Positions 1 through 12,489 of a stretch of 64,000 nucleotides of DNA are shown piece by piece. Made by a program: the position numbers and the translations under genes. The notes beneath the pieces are model-generated. The model made no database searches and was not told the origin of the DNA. It saw nothing but the letters and a program-made list of their open reading frames with translations. The DNA is from Nereocystis luetkeana (Eukaryota; Sar; Phaeophyceae; Laminariales; Laminariaceae), in NCBI GenBank assembly GCA_031213475.1, contig JARUPZ010000021.1:7881420-7945419 (forward strand), read 5' to 3'. Numbering within the stretch: position 1 is the stretch's first letter; each line of letters starts with the position of its first letter.

Positions 1-219
1 GCCTTCACCCTCCCGGCTCCCGACGCCAACGTCGGAGTGTTCCGACGACCCCATCTGCGCTATCATCTTGAGGTTCTCGGCGTAATTCGACCGTCGACAC
101 TCCTCTGCGTCTGCGACCGCCGGCTGCAGCCCCTCGAGGGCGAGGCCCTGCTCTAATACCATCGCCCGAAGATCTTCTAGATTTGTCACGCATGATCCTA
201 TGTTCTCAACGTCGCGACT
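1..219 (-). CDS. Partial exon at the window edge, unidentified protein
   Basis: The minus strand is open for 73 codons from a possible splice acceptor (CCCTAG, just above position 219) to the window edge, with no stop. The translation is rich in Glu, Ala and Leu and reads like natural protein, for example LEDLRAMVLEQGLALEGLQ followed by ADAEECRRSNYAENLKMIAQ. This suggests an amphipathic helix or coiled coil. There is no ATG at the proposed start, so I treat it as an internal exon. The ATG-started ORF on the same strand in another frame (5-193, Arg-rich) looks like its shadow. The family is unknown; it could be a host gene or part of a mobile element. Confidence 0.35.
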
Positions 220-1350
220 CTAGGGTGTTGATAAGTCCTAGGTGAAGAACGATGATGTTTCAGGTTTTAGTAATATTCTCCCGGCAGAGTACACACATAT
301 GGGAGTAGCCATGCGGGTATGACGAACACCCACAGAAGCAACCACAAATAAGTTCATAATATTAAGCCACTATCCCGAATAGTCATGAAACCGTGAACAT
401 ACTAATCAAGCACATTCGAACCTACCCGCCGCAGGGCATCGCAGCGGCACGAACAACTGCGCCAGTACTACTCGTACCGGATTAGGATCGATTTCATTGA
501 GGTAATCGGTTTTTGTGGTGCTAAATATTTTATTGTCATTGCCCTCGACGAAATGAGTGCGAGCGCTGTTCTCATCGGCTAGCTCGTCTTGTATGTGTGT
601 CGAAGTTGGAGCTGATGAGGGTGACGAGAGAGACCCCCCGGCACCGGTACCGACGGCACCCTAGTAGGTGGGGTTTGTCTCATACTGAGATTCGCAAATC
701 GAAACATTGTTCCTATCTATGCAGAAAAATTAGATTTACTGTGCACGCATAGATTCGAGCAAACGTCGAGACCAACTGCTGTTGTCGTTGTATGGTGCCG
801 CGTATATATAGCCGCTAGGTGCGCTGCACTGCGCGTAGGACCAAAGCGTTAGAGCTAACTCTGACTGCCTTTTTTTGGTCTGGCGGCGGAGAGTCGTGCC
901 GAGTGTTGCTTAAAAGTCAACTTGTCTTGAGATTTTGCACTTCACTATGTGACTGCTGCTGCTGCTGTGCCGCTGCCGTAAACTACCAGTGCATAACCAC
1001 CTAGCGTTGCGCGCCGAGTGCGCTTCCCCTGGTCTCTAGGCCCAAACCCGCGCCAGCCGACCGTAGTCTGGCCACGAGAGATACGTCGCCCGCTGACCAC
1101 GCGTTGGGCGCGAAGCGGCGACGCTATACAGCTGTGTCGCCATCCAACGCATAGATCGATCTGCTGCTGTTTATTGTTATGAAGAGCATCTTGCAGTCAG
1201 AGAGCTAAACATTTTTCGATACTAAAAGCGCGTCACCCAGGTGTAAGCCGCAAAATTATGTCTAGGATAATGCACAAACATTGCCTGGATGTTCACAGGT
1301 GGAAATAACAGCCGACTCTCTGGTTTTATGGGTATCCCTTTGCACCTCCT
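220..1350. other. Non-coding, nothing recognised
   Basis: Only short ORFs without domain-like sequence are present. I see no repeats or RNA structure that I can name. Confidence 0.5.
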
Positions 1351-1375
1351 CATATACCAGGTATCACCCTATCAC

Positions 1376-1720
1376 CTTGCACCTTCACGTCACTCATCAC
1401 CTCATCACCTTACACCTTCAACGTATTTGTTTATTGTGTACTTGATGTCATATCGTATGTTCGTATATGGTATGATGGTATTAAACGGTTTGATATAATA
1501 TTTTCAAATATCACGGTGCACTATATGGTATATGGTGGTGGTATGGTAAATGAGAGAAACACCGTATGCGGTATGTTGGCGGTAGGGTACGGGAAACACA
1601 TTGTCTATAGTATGGTATGTTGGCGGTATGGTATGATGGTACGTTGTCGTGGATGGTTTGTATGACTAAATGTGCCTGGTGGTATGGTATATGTTGTATA
1701 CAAGGTCTGTAAGCGTTCAA
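1376..1720. repeat. Degenerate short tandem repeats
   Basis: A short TCACCT-rich stretch (1376-1420) is followed by many copies of GGTAT or TATGG-like units, such as GGTATGGTATG and GTATGTTGGCGGTA, to about 1720. ORFs here are by-products of the repeat. Confidence 0.55.
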
Positions 1721-2817
1721 TACATCGTACGAATATCAATAGTAACGACCTTGTAAATCGGCCATTGAAAAGTGTTCAAACATATCAGCTATGCGGACAG
1801 ACAGACATATATATGTGCAATTACCGATGCTGAGACTCAGTTTTTAACACTGAGAAAAATATGCCGTTTTCATCGGCAGGTGTACGTAAGATCAGTCTGC
1901 TGACAGCACATACCACTACCCTTTCAGCGGATTGATACCTACTACTTGTGGTTATATTCTGTATAACAGTTTCATGCCCCACCTTTATACCAATCAGAAT
2001 CATCGCTCCACCAATCACCTCCTCGACTACATTACAGAGCACCCGTATCTATCAAATTGTCAACGAGGTATGCTCTTGGCCATCCGCTCAAGCAATCCAA
2101 GCACATACGTTAACGCCATCAGTAAATTTGGGGGTTGTTATTAGAGATCACCTGGCTACGAATGTTTCCTGCCATCACCACCACCACCACTACCACCACA
2201 TTTCGACGATTTAAGGGCTAGGAAACTCAGCGGTAGCCCAACAGTCTTAGACCTCGGCCGTAACGGAAAGGGGGATCACCAGGATCTAAGTGGAAGTCGG
2301 CGGCGATGCTCTCAGCGTTTAAGGGGGGGGGGGGGGGGTGTACACGATAGGGGCTATGTACTTGATCTCATGCATGTCCGCAGTTGTATAGCAATAGACC
2401 CTCGCACCCCTACCATGCCGGGACGGAACATGTCAGTTTTCCACCGACCAGGGAGACATTACTTGTGCCAAGTGCAAAGCGCCGTGAGGTATCCGGCGAG
2501 GGACATGGAGGGTGGGCTGGATCCTACCAAGAACCGCCTGTGAGTTAGGGTGTGGCCACTTCCAGAGCCAGCAATGAGAGTACTAAGTATATGCTTCTTG
2601 GGTGCCTTACCATGAACACTACTACGTGATACGATCAAGTCCCTCGTGGGGATTTTGTTTTTTTTACCTCGCACAAAATATTCAACTCAACGACCAGCTG
2701 TGGGCGACCGCCAAAAAAACAAAAAAGGTAGAATGGTTGTCTAGCTCACGTTCTGAGCGGTATGTTATACTGTGTCGTTGCCAACCGTCGCCAACTCAAC
2801 CTATACATATACATCAT
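1721..2817. other. Non-coding with a 16-bp poly-G run
   Basis: There is a run of 16 G at 2323-2338 and a CACCACCAC microsatellite near 2175-2200. Nothing else is recognised. Confidence 0.5.
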
Positions 2818-3005
2818 GGGGGGGGGGGGGACACGGCGCAGGCGAAGGTGGCCACCACATGCCGTCCCAATACACGCCCAGCCGAGTACTTTCCTTTCCG
2901 GTGTTGGGTTGGAGGCAACACGCCGGCGGCGAAGGAGATCATCATAAGCCCTCCCAACAAATGCCCAGCCGATTACATTGTTTCACCGTCCAGTTTTGTT
3001 CGCCC
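2818..3005. repeat. Poly-G tract plus two-unit 87-bp tandem repeat
   Basis: Thirteen G are followed by two diverged copies of a unit with period about 87 bp (starts near 2831 and 2918). Both share GGCGAAGG, then CC-TCCCA, then GCCCAGCCGA, in the same order and at the same spacing. Confidence 0.6.
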
Positions 3006-4490
3006 AATCGACTCATTGTATGTTTTTTCCCTGGTATTTTTATTGCCCCATAAAACGTTCCTGGTACAACATTTGTCTATGATGCATGGTGCCGTCGATG
3101 TGGTGCTGCACATCGTGTCGCTGGACCAGATATGACCTATACAGCAGGAGAAACGAGAACCAGGTAAGGGAAGAAGGGTGGTTTTTCTTCAAACCTGGCT
3201 GTGCTGAAGGGTAAAGCAATGTACGTTGTTTTATCAGGCACAGACCAGACTAAGTGATTGGCCTTTGAGAGGCGTATTCTGTTTAAACATGATCGCCGCC
3301 AGGCCACTGGATGATTTACTCCTCCGCATGCTGGGCATAGAGTATCGCAGCAGGAAGACGCCTCGCTCAACGTTGCTGCAAACCGCCCCTGGCACTCCTG
3401 GTGGGCTGTCGAGGCTTCAAGGGACTGAGTGACAGCAGTGGTGTGGAGCCGTTACACGAAGACGGTCAAGGCGCCAACTGGTTCGCAGCAGTGAAACGCT
3501 CGAATCGACGTATCCTGTGGTGGGGGTAGACCAAGATCCTTTTAGGCTGTTCACTCGGGAAGTCTTAAGACTCTACCTCGCTTCAGACCGGACCTCGCAG
3601 AGGCCACATTCAAGCCCAACCCGATGCGCGATTTAATTGGCTAGGCATAGAGGACTATCGACGATGTAAAGTGGGCGCGAGGGACACTGCGCTTTGGTAG
3701 ACCATCAGTTAAGCGCCCTCCACCTCAAAGACGTATAGGCCCGCTACTGTAGTACTTCCTATCCCGTGCGAGTGTCTTGGGGCTTTCGGTTTATCATGAT
3801 CTCAGAAGTGCAGGAGGTGCTACTTTGGAAATCGAATAGTGCACCGCTCTATAGCTGCGCATATACCTGGTATGTAATACGTTTGGACAAACGCTGAACG
3901 TACTGTACCTTCCAACCACTCGCTTTCTTGGCCAGCGCTGATGGCATAGTGTGATGGTTAGATTATACGATGAACCTGTAGACTGCGCGAACTGTAGCCA
4001 TCTTCTTGACACCGCTGTCCCAGTCATGATATCTGCGCACCCTCCTCGTGTTGTCTCACCGAAGGCAGACCGGAATACACATCACGTCCGCCAGACCACT
4101 TGCTACTGTATGTATTGATTGTGCTCAAGAAACAAGACGGAGATGTTCCATCTCACATTATTCGGGAGTTCCGTATCATATTATGTTGATGTGGGATTAC
4201 AAGAACGGGAGATGTAGGCGGAAAATCAGCGGGGCAAAGGGGAGATTCGTTGTGCCGGTAATGATGTTGTGTATAATCACGTGTAAACTTCGCCCTCGGC
4301 TGTCACTTGTTAGATGTAGCTCCATATGAGGCGAGTCGGCTCGACAGCACAGATATATAGTATACAAATGGAGTTCCGTGTTATAGTCTGGAGTCAACCA
4401 CGCGTTCTCGTGCGAGCTGCGTCTATATCGTTAGAGATCAATCAACACACAAGTTGAAAACCGGTGATGTTTTATTGGCAAGCGTAGCCA
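3006..4490. other. Non-coding, nothing recognised
   Basis: No convincing ORF or repeat apart from one copy of the TACCTGGTA motif at 3864-3872. Confidence 0.45.
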
Positions 4491-4510
4491 AGGCCGACGA
4501 GAGGTGGGAA

Positions 4511-4707
4511 CCTTCCGGCATGTCTGGTTTAGATGGTGTATCAAGTCTGGACGCCAACGTGGGAAATGAGTAGAATATGCATATTATTGAGAAGCTGCTA
4601 AAGTTCCAGGAGGAGATCGAGGTCCTGGTGGAAAGGACGTGAAAGGAGAGAAAGGAGATGCCGCACCAGACGCAGCAGCGATCCCAGCAGGGCCAAGTTT
4701 GAGCTGA
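4511..4707 (+). pseudogene. Possible collagen-like (Gly-X-Y) gene relic
   Basis: Two short + strand stretches in different frames look like worn collagen repeats. At 4511-4573 the reading is PSGMSGLDGVSSLDANVGNE, where Gly falls on every third residue apart from two single substitutions (Ser, Ala). At 4606-4707 it is PGGDRGPGGKDVKGEKGDAA. Both end in stops and the spacer is not open. If the match is real, this is a fragment of a host collagen-like protein or an exon pair. The overlapping 119-codon minus ORF (4438-4797) is read as an antisense shadow. The repeat is too short to be certain. Confidence 0.3.
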
Positions 4708-4849
4708 ACCTGGTAGATTCGCTTGGCACCGGTGACAAAGGCTCTGGAGGGCAGCAGTTGCAGGGGGCAACAGCACCTCCAGTAGCACCGTCAGCAACAG
4801 CAGCAGTCAGATAATTGCTGCGCTTGTTGCGACGATGAACCGCACGCAG

Positions 4850-4940
4850 CAACCACCGTCATCGCCGCCACCGTCACCACCGCCACCGCGACCGCAATCT
4901 TCGCTACCGCCGCTGCCGTCGCTGTCGTCTCGACCGCTGC
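4850..4940. repeat. GCC/ACC low-complexity tract
   Basis: Imperfect CCGCCACCG-type triplet repeats generate the Ala/Val-rich end of a 194-codon minus ORF. There is no sign of a gene. Confidence 0.55.
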
Positions 4941-5464
4941 GTATCCGTCGATGCTGCAACACCCCAAGATAGCCAGGTATCTGTCTGAATCTATCTGTGG
5001 ATTCGTTTGGCGCTGGCGTAGTAGAAGTAGAAAGTAAGAATATAAGAGAGAGTGAAGGACGAGTTTGGCCGGGAGGAGCACTGTGGTTGATGGAGAGGGG
5101 ACGTTGCCCCCAAGAAGGAGATGCAAAAGAGAGTGAGGATGGGCGCAGGGGGTGGAGTCTGCATATTTCTGCAGTTCGGGATCAGCGCACGGGTGCGACA
5201 GGATGCACTGCCGCAAACGAAAGAGGGTGAAAGAGAAGGGACCAGACGCCACCAGCAAAGATCTACGCCCACAACAGGCACGTCTGATTTTGTGGATTGA
5301 TTGGTGATAATTGATTCCAGTTTTTAGATTGATGTTATATTGATCTAAAAAGAGTGGTAGATAATTTCCAGACATGGAAGATTGAAATTTGGGAAAGTTG
5401 GAATTTGGAATGCGATGCGCAGACGTATTCGTATGTAGTTCCCTTCACTGAAGTTGTCCTGCTG

Positions 5465-6320
5465 AGGGTGTGTCTTAACCCTCCCAGAGAGCATGGGAAC
5501 GAGTGGAACGGAACGAGGCTGCTCGTGGTCATCCGTTCCGTTCCTATCTAAAAATATGTGTATGGGTCCACGCAGAATCCTGGGCCTCGCCAGCGGAATC
5601 GGCACGAACGGTTTCTTTTGCACATGCCACGACCAATTGGTATCCATTTACATCAAATAATCTGCTATTGGTTCCCGTTCGATCGGGCCGTTCAGTCCTC
5701 CCGAACAAGAAAAAGGGGTGCAACACTTCTTCTTCCTCTTTCTAGATAATATACTGTTTTACTCGGGCTGCACTGAATCTATTCGTTTCCCACAACCAAT
5801 CAACACCAATTCATGCGGCAAATATCATTTTATTAGGCTCGTTCCAAAGCTCTTTGGGGGGGGTTAGGGTGTGTCTTAACCCTCCCAGAGATTATTATGG
5901 GAACGAGCGGAACGGAACGAGGCTGCTCGTGGTCATTCGTTCCGATCCTATCTAAAAAAACGTGTTTGGGTCCACGTAGAATCCTGGGCCTCGCCAGCGG
6001 AATCGGCACGAACGGTATATTTTGCACATGCCACGACAAAATAGGTATCCACATATTTTTCGGTGGTGTCCATCTACATCAAATAATCTGCTATTTGTTC
6101 CCGTTCGGTCGGGCCGTTCGGTCCTCCCAAACAAGAAAAAAGGGGTGCAACACTTCTTCTTCCTCTTCCTAGATATATATATACGGTTTGACTCGGGCTG
6201 CACTGAATCTATTCGTTTCCCACAACCAATCAACACCAATTCATTCGGCAAATAATATTCCATTCGGCTCGTTCCAATGCTCTCTGGGGGGGGTGAAGAC
6301 ACACCCTTAAGACACACCCT
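5465..6320. mobile_element. TIR DNA element, internally tandem (about 401-bp unit twice)
   Basis: Unit 1 starts at 5465 and unit 2 at 5866. They are near-identical over about 400 bp. The outer left end (AGGGTGTGTCTTAACC, then CCCAGAGAGCAT, then GGAACGAG) is matched in inverted orientation by the outer right end near 6260-6320 (CTCGTTCCAATGCTCTCTGG, then AAGACACACCCT). At the junction the two units share one copy of the end sequence. There is no transposase ORF, so this looks like a non-autonomous DNA transposon or MITE that was tandemly duplicated. ORFs of 60-120 codons on both strands are repeat by-products. Confidence 0.65.
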
Positions 6321-6770
6321 GACGCCCTGCAGGGCAATGACGCCTGGGCCTGTTTTATGGTTGTTAAATATCAGGTAGCATACCTCGCTTCGGCCTGCCC
6401 CGACCTCGGGGTGGGCCGGAGTCCATCGGAACCTATGACGGTCTACTGGTGATCATACGAGCCCCAGCCTCGGTAGAGAGGAACCCTGTGCGGTCTGGTA
6501 GGTGAACTACTGACGGCGCGGGGTGGTGGCGATGAGTTTATTTTCAACCCCATTGCCGAGGCGTTCGTTCCAACAGAAGAGGAGGAGCATCGCCATAGCG
6601 GAGAGCGTATTGGGTACAGCATGGGGAGAGGAGAGGTTGGGCATTGCGTGGGTAAGCAAACACCCCGACAGCGAGGACGAGAGTGTCGGGGTTGGGACGG
6701 GCAGGGACGGCTGAACCCAGCCATAGGAAACGAAGGCACTTACCGGGCTAGATAACATAGAGCCTACATC

Positions 6771-7631
6771 GTGATACAAGGAAAAATAAGGAGGAAAAAA
6801 CAAAAAAAAGACGGAGGCGTCAGTCAGACCACGCATCGGCTAGCAAAGTTTGCAGCACGAGAGGCTCGAGCGAGCAAGAAGGCGGCACTCGTGACGGTAG
6901 CGACCTACAATGGGCGTACCCTGGCTGTGAAAGGGAGGAACGGGTACGAGCATGCCGAGTGTGTGCTGGTGAAGTCCCGACAACTGGGCTGTGATTGGTT
7001 GGCCTGCAGGAAACAAGGAGACCAGGATAAACCGAGTTTTCTGCAGCAGGATACCGGGTTTTCTGCTCTGGGCAAGAATAAACGGTTTTGCACGCAAGGA
7101 CTATTATAAATTGCTTTGGCAGTGAAGGAAACGATATGCCGTGAGTCTGTTTATACCCAGAAGGTAATTGACGAACGCCTTACGTCTATGCGCTTCGAGC
7201 TGACTGGTGAAAGCATTGCGATCAACCTAGGTGTCGCCTATGCCCCCACGGAAGCCAACCTCAACGAACAGATGAAAGAGGAGTTTTCGAAAACATTGGG
7301 GCACATAGTTGAGCAGATCCCAACGAAGGAATGCCTGCTCGTGCTGGTAGACGCAAACGCACGGACTGGAAAGAGGATGGAAGGGTGCGGTGACGGTAGG
7401 GTGCTTGGAGAGTACGGACGTGATGAGCTCAACAGCAACGGCAAACGCCTGCTGGTATTCGCTTCAAACAATAGGCTCGCTCTCACGAACACGGTTTTTA
7501 GCGCTTGCAAGGGTGGAATATCCCATACGTTGAACGGCATCAGCAGCCGCAACGACCAAAACGGGATTGACTACATTCTAACCCGCCAAGCACACCGATC
7601 TCGCGTGCATGATGTTAAGGTCCACCCCTAG
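6771..7631 (+). pseudogene. LINE APE-type endonuclease domain
   Basis: This is one frame with a single internal stop (7107-7109). The N-terminal part VATYNGRTLAVKGRNGYEHA corresponds to the 'WNVRTL' start of APE domains. Downstream are the YAPTE and DANARTGK motifs and NGIDYILTRQ, which corresponds to the IDYIL block of the family. The expected SDHNIV block that should follow HPQ lies just after the stop, in another frame. The domain nicks target DNA for target-primed reverse transcription. It is inactive here. Confidence 0.85.
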
Positions 7632-8384
7632 CCTCCGCCCCCAGCGAAGGCGGTTTTCAGACCATAATATCGTATATTCAATGGTCCGCCACAGCGGTCG
7701 TTTCGCACCAAACAGACACGTGAGAACGAAAACCAAAATTCGGCCTTTCGACCGGCAGAAGTTTTGATCCGAAGGAGATTGCAGGCAGCGAGTCGTGGCG
7801 CGGATCTTTTCAAAGCTTCCCTTCCTCCCTTTGCAACCAAACAGTATCTCTGAGATGGCTGAATCCTTTGCTGATGTTATTCTTGATGCAGTAGCGAGAG
7901 ACGTACCCCCCCCCCCACCACAGCAATCACACAAACCCGGGTGGTGCGAGACCGCGGAAACCTCAGCCGCCATACAACAAGCATGGGGTGCGAGGGAGGA
8001 TGCCCGACGAGGCATGCGCATCGAAAAGGACTAAGCCGCGTGAAAGACGGTGAGGATGGCGTGCGCGAATCTACGAAGGGCGATTGATGCAGAGTTGCAC
8101 GCCTACGTCGAAGAGTACGTCGCTGAAACGGAGAGACTGCTCGCCAACAACGACCAGCGGGGTTTCTACGAACACCTGAAGGCGACAGTGGGGTTGGACG
8201 GTCGAAAGACGAGAAGCGAACAGTTCATCCGGGACGAGGAGGGCACGCTACTAATGAACAAGGTACGCATTCGTGAACGGTTGACGAGGTTTTTTCCCAC
8301 ACGCAGTCGCCTAAGCTTGACCCAATCAACAGTGCCCTGTTTCTACAACTGCCGTAGGCACCATCGCCTGTAGATGAACCGACC

Positions 8385-10126
8385 ATGGATGATATGACGG
8401 CGGTAAATCGGGGTATGCCAAACTGGAAAACGGTGGGACCAGACTCCCTTCCGGCCGAGTTACTGAAACTCGACCACCCCGAGTTCATGCGGTATTTTCA
8501 CAACCTACTTGTCAACGTGTGGAGAACGGGTGATGTCCCCCAGGAATGGAAATATGCGACCATTAAGGTCCTTCGTGAAAAGAAGGATCGCTCTGATCGC
8601 AACAATTACCGAGGCATTTCGCTTGTTGCCCATTCAGGCAAAGTTTTGCTGAAAATGGTCGCGTCCTGCCTATGTAACTACTGCGAGGCCAAAGGGATAC
8701 TCCTTGAGGAACAGTGCGGCTTTCGCCCAGCACGACCAACAGTCGACATGCTGTTCGTTGTGCGCCGACTGCAAGAACTCGGACGAGCTATAAAAATCCC
8801 CCTGTGCATGTGCTTCATCGACCTGCAGAAAGCATACGACTCCGTCGACCGTCAGCTACTGTGGGTGGTGCTCGCACGCTTCGGCGTATCAGAGAAGATG
8901 CTTCCCATTATCCGCCAGTTCCACGAAGGCATGCGAACCCGCGTGCGTACGGATGACGGCGAGCACTCGGAATGGTTCGACGTCACTCAGGGGCTGCGGC
9001 AAGCGTGTGTCTTCTCACACTGTTCAATATCTTCTTCGCTGCTGTGACACACGCCGTGCTGATACGCTTCAGTGAAGACCAAGAAATTTTGGGGGACTTG
9101 GTTCACCTCGAGGAGGACCTCGGCGAGGACGGGGTGAAGGTTGACCCACTAACTTACGTACGGAGGGCAGAGTGGGGTATGCTGTACGCGGACGATGCAG
9201 GCATTGTGTCCAAGTCGGCGGAAGGCCTTGCGAAGATGATGACTGTGATTGTGACCGTTTTCGAAGCAGCAGGTCTCACCGTATCCGAAAAGAAGACGGA
9301 GACCATGCTGCTGCGGACACCGAATCAGGCACCCCGGACCTCACCGCTCGTCATCGAAGCAACAGGACAGAGGTATAGACAGACGATGCAGTTTGTGTAC
9401 CTGGGCGGCCTTGTCGTCGCAAGCGCTGACAATATGCCGGAGATTATGAGACGGATCCGGCTCGCATGGGCATGCTACAATCGGTTCAAACGGGAACTGT
9501 GCGATATGGAGGATGCCCCGCTCACTCTAAAAGTGCGCATGCTGAAGGCCAAGGTGATGGAGACCCTGCTGTACGGGTGCGTGACGTGGACTCTTGGTCA
9601 GGAGCTCTTCGGTGAGCTCAGAACGGCACACCACAAACTCCTCCACCTCATGCCGTGCGCCAAGGCCCTCAAAAAGGCACAATGCGAGAGCGTTGAGACG
9701 ACCATCCGCAAGCGACGCTTCCTCTTTGCGGGGGCCGTACACCGGACGACCAATGAGCGGCTGACCCACCGGGTGATGTTAGGGACGATGGCTGGTGGGG
9801 AGAACCCGGGACGAGGCCGACCAGAAACGAACTGGGCCCAATGCCTAGCAGACGACCTCAGGGTTTTCCAAGCCACCGAGGGGTCAACGGAAAACTCCCC
9901 CCTGTTGTTCGGAGTAGAGACGTTGTTATGGCCGAGGGCTGCTAAGAAGAGCGGGAAGTGGTACCGGGGGGTCTTCGAAGCGGCGGACTGCTTCATGGTG
10001 AGGTGGCACATGGACGAGGCACAGAGGAGCCGGCTGCGCCACGCAGCAGAGGACGCCAGGAACGGCTACAAGGGGATGGGGCGAGGGGGGAGGGGCAGCT
10101 GTTTTGATACGGCTGTCGACGAATGA
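8385..10126 (+). pseudogene. LINE reverse transcriptase and C-terminal region
   Basis: 8385-9047 carries the finger and palm blocks ([38 protein letters not shown]). The frame then changes near 9005, and 8972-10126 carries [22 protein letters not shown] and the thumb-like and C-terminal segments. A small deletion seems to have removed the region between HHKLL and AKALKK. The domain copies LINE RNA at the nicked target. Both catalytic palm motifs remain readable, but the frame change splits them. Confidence 0.85.
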
Positions 10127-10625
10127 ATGCAGAAACGAAATTATAAATCGAGTGGCTAGGCATCGGTTCGACTAGCTCTTACAAACGTTTGCCTGTATCT
10201 CCCTCTCTTTCGTGCTACTTCGTCCGTGCAGCAGATGCCTGCCCTTCCTGAGTGCGTATGCTGTCCGTCTAGCAGCCTATCTTAAATCCTTGCGTCGTTT
10301 GCATTTTTTTTTTTTTTGTTTTTTTTTTCATCATCAGATTTTTGTTTTCGTGGTGTTATTGTCTTTTGTTCCTTTTTTTCCGATTTTGCTTGTGTCGTTG
10401 TGTTCTCGTACCCGGTACGCTCACACTTCACTTGCTTGCTGACCCTTGAATTTGCGATTTAGTTTTATTATTGGTCTTCCTTTGTCTCACAGTCTGTGAC
10501 CACAGAATCAGTATCTCTCTAGGATAGGGAAGCAGGACGGACACTGGGTGTACTGATGAAGCTGGGTAGAAATGACTATTTAATGTGACGACAACAACTA
10601 CAACAGGTCGAGCGCTATGGCTGGT

Positions 10626-12114
10626 CATCGATTCGAGTAAGAGTACGACATGTAGAAAGTAGAGTATATGAGAATATGTAAAATTCGACGACTATAGTGG
10701 CTGAGGATTCGGGAAAGAATGAAGTATCGAAGACAAGTGCGCAAAGTTGGCGCCGAGTTGAGTTGCGTTGATGTTGTACTGGGCACGGGCGGCCGATACG
10801 CGCTGTTGCTGGACGTTTTTATATTGAGTTGCTTGCCCAGCGCAGCACGATAATCTCCAATGCGTTGCTCAGCCAGCCGAGCATCACAATGTCCGTGTCT
10901 ACATGCATCTGCATCTGTATTTGATGCAATTATTGAAGAATGAACAATGAAGTTTTCGTTATGATATTCATGTTTCTGAATGCCTGCGCCCGACACATAT
11001 GGCGTTCATTTTATATGGCGTAAAAACGTATGTCCCTCAGCTCTTCCCTATCCAACCCTTTCTCCCCCATCTAACAGTGACTGAGGAGCTCAGTGGGCTA
11101 TTATTTTTAAGCTGCGCTGAATAAGTGGTCTATCAGGTAGTAATGTTGTATAATTCCCAAGGAAGGGTGGGTCGGGGGTTAAATCTCGCCGAATTTGTAA
11201 TTTGCTTTTTTCTAGCGTGCGCGCGGGAGACAATTCGAATGATTATGATAGTGTGCCTCTAGACACCAGTAGCGTTTGCCGAGGGGAGGGCCCCGGAGAT
11301 CACTGTTACTTTGTTGGGCTAAAATGGGCATGTGATGCAGGTTTCAGAGAGTACTGTCTGAGAATTACGCTTACAGACAGTAGGGAAGGGGTGGTGGTGT
11401 GTACTACAGTAGTAGTAAAATACTCCGTGTTTGATGGTATGATAAGAGAGGTACGCTGAACCAGCTGTGAATTATAAATTATTGTGAAACCTTACCCTGT
11501 GCGCCGTACGGAAGGTCTCTTGATTGTTGCAATCGTATACCATACACATGACATGCGGCTACACTACCAGCAGCATACACTGGTTGGATACCGGATAGGT
11601 ATCATCTCACGATCATCGCGTGTGTGCGAGCAGAGAGTAGATTGAGCGAGTAGTATCGGTAAGCATGATTGCATATTTTGAAACTATTAATACTACCAGT
11701 ATTGTAATAATATCGGGAGATTGACGATTGATTGCGGTGTCAGAGTATGTTCGTCCCTTCCCCCCTCCCTCCCTCCCCTCATAGCATTCATCGGAGGAAT
11801 GAGATTGCTTTGATTATTATGTAGCATAATTTTATTTATCATGTGATTGTACTTCAAACTGGGGGGATGTGGTAGTACTCTCGAGTGATTTCTGTATTAC
11901 TTTTCAGAGAGGCAGTGGTTATGAGCTGGTAGCGTTTGCTGACACGAGCGATATGCCAGGCAAGCCACGGACAGGATGTCCGTCTCAGGTGGAGTTATCA
12001 CATGCGCAGGTGACTGCGTGTGCAGGTACCCGAGGACGCAGATATGTGTCACGCTTTCGACCACCGAGATAGAAAGGGGGGATATAGTATTACTAATACT
12101 GCTGTAGTAGTGAT
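10626..12114. other. Non-coding, nothing recognised
   Basis: AT-rich with only short ORFs. No structure that I can support. Confidence 0.45.
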
Positions 12115-12480
12115 TTTTGTGGTGATATAGTTTCCTGAAGGAGGAACAAATTTTCGGGTGAATTGTGTGATATGGTTTCCGAAGGAGGACTGGATTTTCT
12201 TCAGGATATTGTGAGCTTTTGATGAGGCTGGAGAGAGACTAGGAAGCGCCTGGGGGGCGTTTGCAGTTCATATCTACTCCTACTGTGGTACTTCCCTGGC
12301 GGAATTTGATAATTAGCTTTTGAGGAGAGACTGGAGAGAGGCTAGGAAGCGCCTGGTGGCGTGTGCGGTTCATATGAAAATGTTTTTTGAGCAGGGAAGG
12401 TTTGAAAAAGCCTTCGGAAATTGAGAGAAAGGTGATTGGTGATATAGGACTGAAGAGACAAAGAAATGCCGGGGGGGGCG
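12115..12480. repeat. Degenerate tandem repeat, about 105-bp period
   Basis: 12210-12272 and 12314-12376 share GAGAGA-CTAGGAAGCGCCTGG followed by GCGT-TGC-GTTCATAT. A weaker third copy lies near 12450-12485. GTTTCC(T)GAAGGAGGA also repeats near 12135 and 12178. Confidence 0.5.
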
Positions 12481-12489
12481 CATACGGTC

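Larger units (their letters stand above)
6380..10625 (+). mobile_element. LINE (non-LTR retrotransposon), APE plus RT, nearly full length but broken
   Basis: The order is: 5' leader from about 6380; an APE-type endonuclease (6771-7631); a linker (about 7640-8370); a reverse transcriptase (8385-9047, continuing in another frame); a C-terminal region; and a 3' UTR to about 10625. Endonuclease marks include VAYAPTEAN, VDANARTGKR and GIDYILTRQAHR. RT marks are [31 protein letters not shown] and YADD at 9185-9196. The C-terminal part (TIRKRRFLFAGAV, ENPGRGRPE) matches what I remember of brown-algal LINEs. The architecture resembles RTE-like APE LINEs. Breaks include in-frame stops near 7108, 7630, 8032 and 8039, a frame change near 9005, and an apparent 4-bp gain near 10125 that ends the ORF early; the ancestral end is near 10175. 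The copy cannot make a full protein. Confidence 0.9.

Noticed and set aside
4791-5375. 194-codon minus-strand ORF
   Set aside because: Its C-terminal half is a translated GCC/ACC simple repeat and the rest has no domain.
5345-6317. ORFs of 65-121 codons repeated in both units of the 5.5-6.3 kb element
   Set aside because: They are present on both strands and repeated because the DNA is repeated; no domain.
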